A DNA stretch of 64,000 nt from Azospirillum ramasamyi (GTDB taxonomy: Bacteria; Pseudomonadota; Alphaproteobacteria; Azospirillales; Azospirillaceae). A model generated the notes under the pieces. It was not told where the DNA came from, did not search any database, and saw only the letters and a list, made by a program, of their open reading frames with translations. Below, one piece after another: positions 60,084 through 64,000 of the stretch (the first letter of the stretch is position 1; each line of letters starts with the position of its first letter). The position numbers and the translations under genes are program-made. Location of the stretch: NCBI RefSeq assembly GCF_003233655.1, contig NZ_CP029834.1:373885-437884 (forward strand). Reading direction: 5' to 3'.

Positions 60084-61092
60084 TGGTCTAGCGGCGTTGG
60101 CGCGCCTCCTGGTCCCGCGGGTCGCGGGCGCCGGCGGAGGCGCCTCGCCCAATCTCTCTCTTCCCCCCGGGGAGAGGGTCGGGGTGAGGGGGATGCACAT
60201 ACTGGATTTTTGGGAAAGGGCCGCCACGCGTTCCCCTCACCCTAACCCTCTCCCCGGGGGGGAGAGGGGATCCCGTTCCGCTCGGCAAAAAAACCGCGGG
60301 CAAGTGACCCTCGTCGGCGCCGGCCCCGGCGACCCGGACCTGCTCACCGTCGCCGCCGTCAAGGCGCTGGCCGCCGCCGAGGTCGTGCTCTACGACGCGC
60401 TGGTCGGCGACGGCATCCTCGACCTCGCCCATCCTGGGGCGGAGCGCATCTGCGTCGGCAAGCGCTCCGGCCGCCATTCGCTGCCGCAGGGGGAGATCAA
60501 TGCGCTGATCGCCTACCATGCGCAGCGCGGCAAACGCGTCGTCCGGCTGAAGGGAGGCGACCCGATGGTGTTCGGCCGGGCCGGCGAGGAGATCGGGCAT
60601 CTCGACAGCCTCGGCATTCCGGTCCGCGTCATCCCCGGCATCACCGCGGCGCTCGGCTGCGCGGCCTCGACCGGACTGTCGCTGACCATGCGCGGGGTGT
60701 CGCGCGCCGTCACCTTCGTCACCGCTCATGGCCGCGACGGCGAGCGGTTCGAACCCGACTGGGCGCGGCTGGCCGATCCGCAGGGGACGCTGGCGATCTA
60801 TATGGGGCGCGAGCAGGCCCGCTCGGTCGGGCGGGGGCTGACCGGGGCCGGGCTGCCGGCCACGACGCCGGTGCTGGCGGTGGAGAACGGCTGCCGGCCC
60901 GACGAGCGGCGTTGTTGGACGACCCTCGGCGAGATGGCGGAGCAGGGGGTCGCGGCCGGCAAGGGACCGACCCTGCTGCTGGTGGGGGAGGCGCTACGTC
61001 CGCGCCGAACCGTCGATGACATGGTGGGGACGGCGGACACCGTTGATCTCCGCGCGCTTGACGACCTCGGCCAGCGGCTCGACCACGACTGA
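60058..61092 (+). CDS. cobA: Uroporphyrinogen-III C-methyltransferase (SUMT/CobA) with an in-frame repeat insertion
   Basis: The 344-residue protein makes precorrin-2 for siroheme, the cofactor of NirB. From residue 83 it is a normal SUMT: VTLVGAGPGDPDLLTVAAVKAL, VVRLKGGDPMVFGRAGEEI, and PVRVIPGITAALGCAASTGLSLTMRG. The ATG at 60058 lies inside nasA and has a perfect AAGGAGGTG site. Residues of about 32-78 are not SUMT sequence but the translation of an inverted pair of dispersed repeats (LSLPPGERVGVRG, then PHPNPLPGGERG), kept in frame. Without it the protein would have the usual length of about 290. The last 33 codons overlap the convergent NlpC/P60 gene. An alternative is that translation starts at the internal ATG at 60193 within the repeat (MHILDFWERAATR). 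Confidence 0.88.
   Translation: MLISAKWRDGLAALARLLVPRVAGAGGGASPNLSLPPGERVGVRGMHILDFWERAATRSPHPNPLPGGERGSRSARQKNRGQVTLVGAGPGDPDLLTVAAVKALAAAEVVLYDALVGDGILDLAHPGAERICVGKRSGRHSLPQGEINALIAYHAQRGKRVVRLKGGDPMVFGRAGEEIGHLDSLGIPVRVIPGITAALGCAASTGLSLTMRGVSRAVTFVTAHGRDGERFEPDWARLADPQGTLAIYMGREQARSVGRGLTGAGLPATTPVLAVENGCRPDERRCWTTLGEMAEQGVAAGKGPTLLLVGEALRPRRTVDDMVGTADTVDLRALDDLGQRLDHD
60154..60269. repeat. Inverted pair of dispersed CCCTCTCCCC/GGGGAGAGGG repeats inside cobA
   Basis: The left arm, 60154-60192, contains CCCCCCGGGGAGAGGG followed by TCGGGGTGAGGGGG. The right arm, 60231-60269, is its inverted copy (CCCCTCACCCTAACCCTC, then TCCCCGGGGGGAGAGGGG). Each arm is itself palindromic at its centre. 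The element is of the intergenic type that when translated gives PHPNPLPGGERG. It is related to the palindrome at 41213-41228. Confidence 0.85.
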
Positions 61093-61776
61093 CATGGTGA
61101 AGACGGTGGCGTGCAGCAGGGTCGCCCCGTCCACCATCAGCCCGACATGGCCGGGGAAGAAGACGATGTCGCCGCGCCGGTAGGCGACATCGCGGCCATC
61201 GTCGGACATCCAGGCTCCCAGCCGCTCGTCCTTGCGCTGCATGCCGCTGCTGTGGTGCGAGACGATGCCGGCCCCCGCCATCGCGGTCAGCACCAGCCCG
61301 GAACAGTCGATACCGAAACTGCTGCGCCCGCCCCAGACATAGGGTGTCTCCAGAAAACGCAGCGCGGTGGCGATGTGGTCGGCCGCGGCGGGCGCATCCA
61401 CCGGCTCCAGCCAACCCGCGAACAGCCACAGCCCGTCGTCGGTGCCGACCCAGCCATTCTCCGCCCGGCCGTCCAGCGTCACCAGCGAGCCGAAGCTGAG
61501 CGTCGCCACCGGCGGCGCCTTGTGCGTCGGTCCGGGGTGCAGGTCGGCGCGCAATGCCCGCACGCGGTGGGTGGGAGCGGCCGGCTCCCGATGCGCGGTG
61601 CCCGGCGGCAGCCAGCCGGCATGGCCGTCGAAGGCGTTCTCCGCCCGCAGCCAGCCGTCGCGCTCCTCCAGAATGCGGAAGCGCTCGCCCCGGATCATCT
61701 CGCTGGTCTGGGGAAGGCCCTGTTGCGGCTCTTCCAGCAGGACGGCGTGCGGGGCGGTCAGTTGGCGGATGGTCAT
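60994..61776 (-). CDS. NlpC/P60 family peptidase with SH3-like domains
   Basis: The 260-residue protein has two bacterial SH3-like segments at about 10-130 (ILEERDGWLRAENAFDGHAGWLPPG, then LVTLDGRAENGWVGTDDGLWLFAGWL) and a C-terminal NlpC/P60 domain with the cysteine in GIDCSGLVLTAMAG near residue 158 and the histidine in FFPGHVGLMVDG near 210. Such enzymes cleave D-glutamyl-diamino-acid bonds in wall peptides; without a signal peptide this one probably recycles peptides in the cytoplasm, as for gamma-D-glutamyl-L-diamino acid endopeptidases. Its 3' end overlaps cobA by about 100 bases in antisense. Confidence 0.9.
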   Translation of the reverse strand: MTIRQLTAPHAVLLEEPQQGLPQTSEMIRGERFRILEERDGWLRAENAFDGHAGWLPPGTAHREPAAPTHRVRALRADLHPGPTHKAPPVATLSFGSLVTLDGRAENGWVGTDDGLWLFAGWLEPVDAPAAADHIATALRFLETPYVWGGRSSFGIDCSGLVLTAMAGAGIVSHHSSGMQRKDERLGAWMSDDGRDVAYRRGDIVFFPGHVGLMVDGATLLHATVFTMSVVVEPLAEVVKRAEINGVRRPHHVIDGSART

Positions 61777-62015
61777 GGTTGCGGGCCGGGCTTGTGAAAA
61801 CCGGTTGCGACCTTAGCGCCGGCGCCGATGCCGCGCGAGGGATAAAGCGCGCCCGTCATTTCAACGGATTTGCCGTCATTCCGCCGGAAAACTCGATCCT
61901 ACCCGGCGCATTGCCCGGTTCAGACCGGCCGCATCCGCCCACACCTTTTGTATGCGGGCCAACCAATCGTCGAGGCCCGCCAAAACACACACGGCTGAAC
62001 AGAGGAGCGGGAGAC

Positions 62016-63095
62016 ATGGCAAGGATGAAGGTTCTGGTTCTGGGCGCCGGCAAGATCGGATCGATGATCGGCACGCTGCTGTCCGAAACCGGCGATTTCG
62101 CCGTCACGATCGGCGACCGGGACGAGGCGCTGCTGTACCGCGCCGAACATGCCGGGCTGCGGGTGACTCGTGTCGATGTGGAGGATCCGCATTCCCTGCG
62201 TGCCGCCATGGAAGGCCAGCATGCGGTCCTGAGCGCCTGCCCCTTCACCCTGACCCCGGCCATCGCCACCGCCGCCGTGGCGGCCGGCGCCCATTATCTG
62301 GACCTGACCGAGGATGTCGCCGCCACCCGCAAGGTGAAGATGCTGGCGGAAACCGCCGGCACCGCGCTGATCCCGCAATGCGGTCTGGCGCCGGGCTTCA
62401 TCTCCATCGTCGGGCACGATCTCGCCCGCCGCTTCGACGAGCTGCACAACCTGCATCTGCGCGTCGGCGCCCTGCCGCAATACCCGACCAACGCCCTGAA
62501 ATACAATCTGACCTGGAGCACCGACGGCCTCATCAACGAATACTGCAACCCCTGCGAGGCCATCATCGACGGCCGCCCGCACGAGGTGATGCCGCTGGAG
62601 GGCGACGAGCGCTTCGCGCTGGACGGCGTCGATTACGAGGCGTTCAACACCTCTGGCGGGTTGGGCTCCCTGTGCGAGACGCTGGCCGGCAAGGTGCGGA
62701 ACCTCGATTACAAGACCGTGCGCTATCCCGGCCACCGCGACATCGTCCGCCTGCTGATCCGCGACCTGCGGCTGGGCGAGCGGCGCCACCTGCTGAAGGA
62801 CGTGCTGGAGACCGCCGTGCCGCTGACCCTGCAGGACGTGGTGCTGGTGCTGGCGACCGCCACCGGCATGCAGGACGGCGAGCTGCGGCAGGAGACCTTC
62901 GCCACCAAGATCTACAGCAAGCCGATCGCCGGCCGGACCTGGAGCGCCATCCAGGTGACCACCGCCGCCGGCATCTGCGCCGTGCTGGACCTTCTGCGCG
63001 AGGGCTCCATTCCGCAGGCCGGCTTCATCCGCCAGGAACAGGTGCCGCTGGACGCCTTCCTCAACAACCGCTTCGGGCGGCACTACAAGAGTTGA
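62016..63095 (+). CDS. Saccharopine dehydrogenase family protein (possibly lysine/amino-acid dehydrogenase)
   Basis: The 359-residue NAD(P)-dependent oxidoreductase begins with the Rossmann motif VLVLGAGKIGSMIGTLLSE and continues with PFTLTPAIATAAVAAGAHYLDLTEDV and PQCGLAPGFISIVGHDLARRF, the usual saccharopine dehydrogenase blocks. Its size and the region LKYNLTWSTDGLINEYCNPCEAI fit the smaller members, which include lysine 6-dehydrogenases and carboxynorspermidine dehydrogenase-like enzymes. The exact substrate cannot be fixed. The ATG at 62016 has a GAGGAGCGGGAG site. It stands alone, 239 bases from the NlpC gene start, where no operator was recognised. Confidence 0.85.
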   Translation: MARMKVLVLGAGKIGSMIGTLLSETGDFAVTIGDRDEALLYRAEHAGLRVTRVDVEDPHSLRAAMEGQHAVLSACPFTLTPAIATAAVAAGAHYLDLTEDVAATRKVKMLAETAGTALIPQCGLAPGFISIVGHDLARRFDELHNLHLRVGALPQYPTNALKYNLTWSTDGLINEYCNPCEAIIDGRPHEVMPLEGDERFALDGVDYEAFNTSGGLGSLCETLAGKVRNLDYKTVRYPGHRDIVRLLIRDLRLGERRHLLKDVLETAVPLTLQDVVLVLATATGMQDGELRQETFATKIYSKPIAGRTWSAIQVTTAAGICAVLDLLREGSIPQAGFIRQEQVPLDAFLNNRFGRHYKS

Positions 63096-63110
63096 GGCGA
63101 TCGGGCCTCC

Positions 63111-64000
63111 TTACCCCACCGCCGCCATCGCCGCCGCCGGATCGGCCGTCCGCGTGGTGCCGTAGCGGCGGATCATGGCGGCGCAGAACTCCGCGAACTC
63201 CTCCGCCACCTGGGGCGGGCTGGTGTGGTGGGGTTCGACGCCGCGGTGCTCGGGGGTGAAGCAGAAGGTGACGGTCACCTCGAAATCGGCCAGCGCCTCC
63301 ATCTGGCGGTCGAACCAGTCCAGCGCGTTGGGACGGAAGCTGTCGGCCCAGGACAGGCCGGTGCGCAGATGCCGCACGCCCAGCCGCTTCAGCCAGGCCA
63401 CCGCGTCGTCAAGCCGGTGGTCCTCGAAATGGAACCACTGGCAAATGCCCATCTGGCCGGCATAGGGCGCGAAGGCCTCCAGCGCCGGCTTGGGCGTGCC
63501 GTCGGCGCGCAGCAGGCCCATGTGGAAATGGCGGTAGTAGGAGGAGCCCTCCGCCTCCTTGTGGCGGGTGGTGGCCTCCCAATGGCTGGGCAGGTCGTAC
63601 AGGCTGTACCAGTGGATGCGCGGAACCTTGCCGATCAGCAGCTCGGCTGTGCGCTTGACGCCCCAGGCCTGGACCTCCTCCGCGCCGAAGGAGGAGACGC
63701 CAGCCTCGGTCACCCAGATCGGCTTGGTCGTGACCGCGCGGATCTCGTCGATCTTGTTCGGCCATTCGTGGATCTGCCAGAGATTCCAGTCGAGCGGGAA
63801 ACCGTGGACCGCCACCACGTCCACCTCGTCCAGCACGCCGCGCTCGTCGAGCCGGCGGACGAAGGACGGATCGATGGGCGACATGCCGCCGAGTACGCGG
63901 GTGATGGTGGAATTCTCCGCCCGGATCGCCTGCCCGGCCAGGACGGTCATGCGGGCGAACAGGTCCCATTCCGGGTCGAGATTGGGATCCCAGTGCGATT
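63111..64000 (-). CDS. Glycoside-hydrolase-like protein (TIM barrel), 5' end outside window
   Basis: The frame is open to the window edge (SHWDPNLDPEWDLFARMTVLAG reads straight into the ATG at 63950), so the start lies beyond base 64000. The visible 295 residues contain VDVVAVHGFPLDWNLWQ, the likely catalytic glutamate in PIWVTEAGVSSFG, and PRIHWYSLYDLPSHW, as in beta-xylosidase or GH39/GH5-like barrels. The last 90 residues (LGVRHLRTGLSWADSFRP, then VTVTFCFTPEH) look like the first strands of such a barrel rather than its end, suggesting a tandem truncated domain or a permuted fold. Function is not certain; these proteins often lie near sugar-nucleotide epimerase and glycosyltransferase genes. 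Confidence 0.7.
   Translation of the reverse strand, partial: SHWDPNLDPEWDLFARMTVLAGQAIRAENSTITRVLGGMSPIDPSFVRRLDERGVLDEVDVVAVHGFPLDWNLWQIHEWPNKIDEIRAVTTKPIWVTEAGVSSFGAEEVQAWGVKRTAELLIGKVPRIHWYSLYDLPSHWEATTRHKEAEGSSYYRHFHMGLLRADGTPKPALEAFAPYAGQMGICQWFHFEDHRLDDAVAWLKRLGVRHLRTGLSWADSFRPNALDWFDRQMEALADFEVTVTFCFTPEHRGVEPHHTSPPQVAEEFAEFCAAMIRRYGTTRTADPAAAMAAVG

Noticed and set aside
57351..60227. 958-codon open frame antisense to nasA
   Set aside because: Same artefact of high GC3 codon use; the sense strand encodes a complete molybdenum nitrate reductase.

Overview
The window is a very GC-rich stretch of alphaproteobacterial DNA. It most resembles Azospirillum or a close relative in the Rhodospirillales. 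That assignment rests on the chvE-gguA-gguB-gbpR sugar locus, on an L-arabinose pathway of the type described in Azospirillum brasilense, and on codon use; it is an inference without a database search. A plasmid-type origin (14 iterons around a repA gene, with parA and parB nearby) shares the replicon with a five-gene tRNA cluster and core nitrogen and carbon metabolism, so the molecule is probably a chromid or large megaplasmid rather than the main chromosome.

Layout. 1-3361: a quinoprotein amine/amino-acid oxidase (LodA/GoxA family) whose reading frame continues upstream into what looks like the end of a small catalase, followed by its LodB-like flavoprotein. 3366-10032: replication and partition (parB, parA, repA, iterons), with a CNNM/CorC-type membrane protein and a cation diffusion facilitator between. 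10312-12105: an HPP-CBS membrane protein divergent from a SoxR-type regulator, with a clear SoxR box placed to drive the HPP gene. 12135-16784: a LacI-controlled catabolic group (FAH-fold hydratase, LacI, D-2-hydroxyacid dehydrogenase) divergent from an MFS transporter, with a 20-bp perfect palindrome between. 16798-23838: two related TetR regulators around a universal stress protein, and an AcrAB-type RND pump. 23973-28166: a periplasmic nucleoside-permease family protein, an RNase J, RidA, and a TetR regulator with three operator copies.

28224-45949 is an 18-kb sugar island. Two complete ABC importers (ChvE-GguAB and a YtfQRT-YjfF type) and a mutarotase surround all five enzymes of the non-phosphorylative L-arabinose/D-galactose route: dehydrogenase, lactonase, aldonate dehydratase, 2-keto-3-deoxy-arabonate dehydratase and 2-oxoglutarate semialdehyde dehydrogenase, ending in 2-oxoglutarate. 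The regulator GbpR sits in the middle. A near-identical 17-19 bp motif lies upstream of three transcription units of the island, which points to one regulon.

46062-48363: a phospholipase D-like protein and tRNAs Leu(CAG), Ala(GGC), Asp(GTC), Gly(GCC) and Val(GAC). 48387-61092: an aldo/keto reductase and the nitrate assimilation locus. The NrtA, NrtB and fused NrtC-NrtD importer runs one way; nirB, nirD, nasA and cobA (siroheme) run the other. The 792-bp divergent control region carries a consensus-quality sigma-54 promoter facing each way and, in front of nirB, a leader with two hairpins of identical apex followed by a strong intrinsic terminator, the architecture expected for ANTAR/NasT antitermination. 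60994-64000: an NlpC/P60 cell-wall hydrolase, a saccharopine-dehydrogenase family enzyme and a glycoside-hydrolase-like protein cut by the window end.

The most unusual points are the apparent catalase-LodA fusion, the palindromic repeat pair lodged in frame inside cobA, the three-site sugar motif, the SoxR box on an HPP-CBS gene, and the nirB leader.
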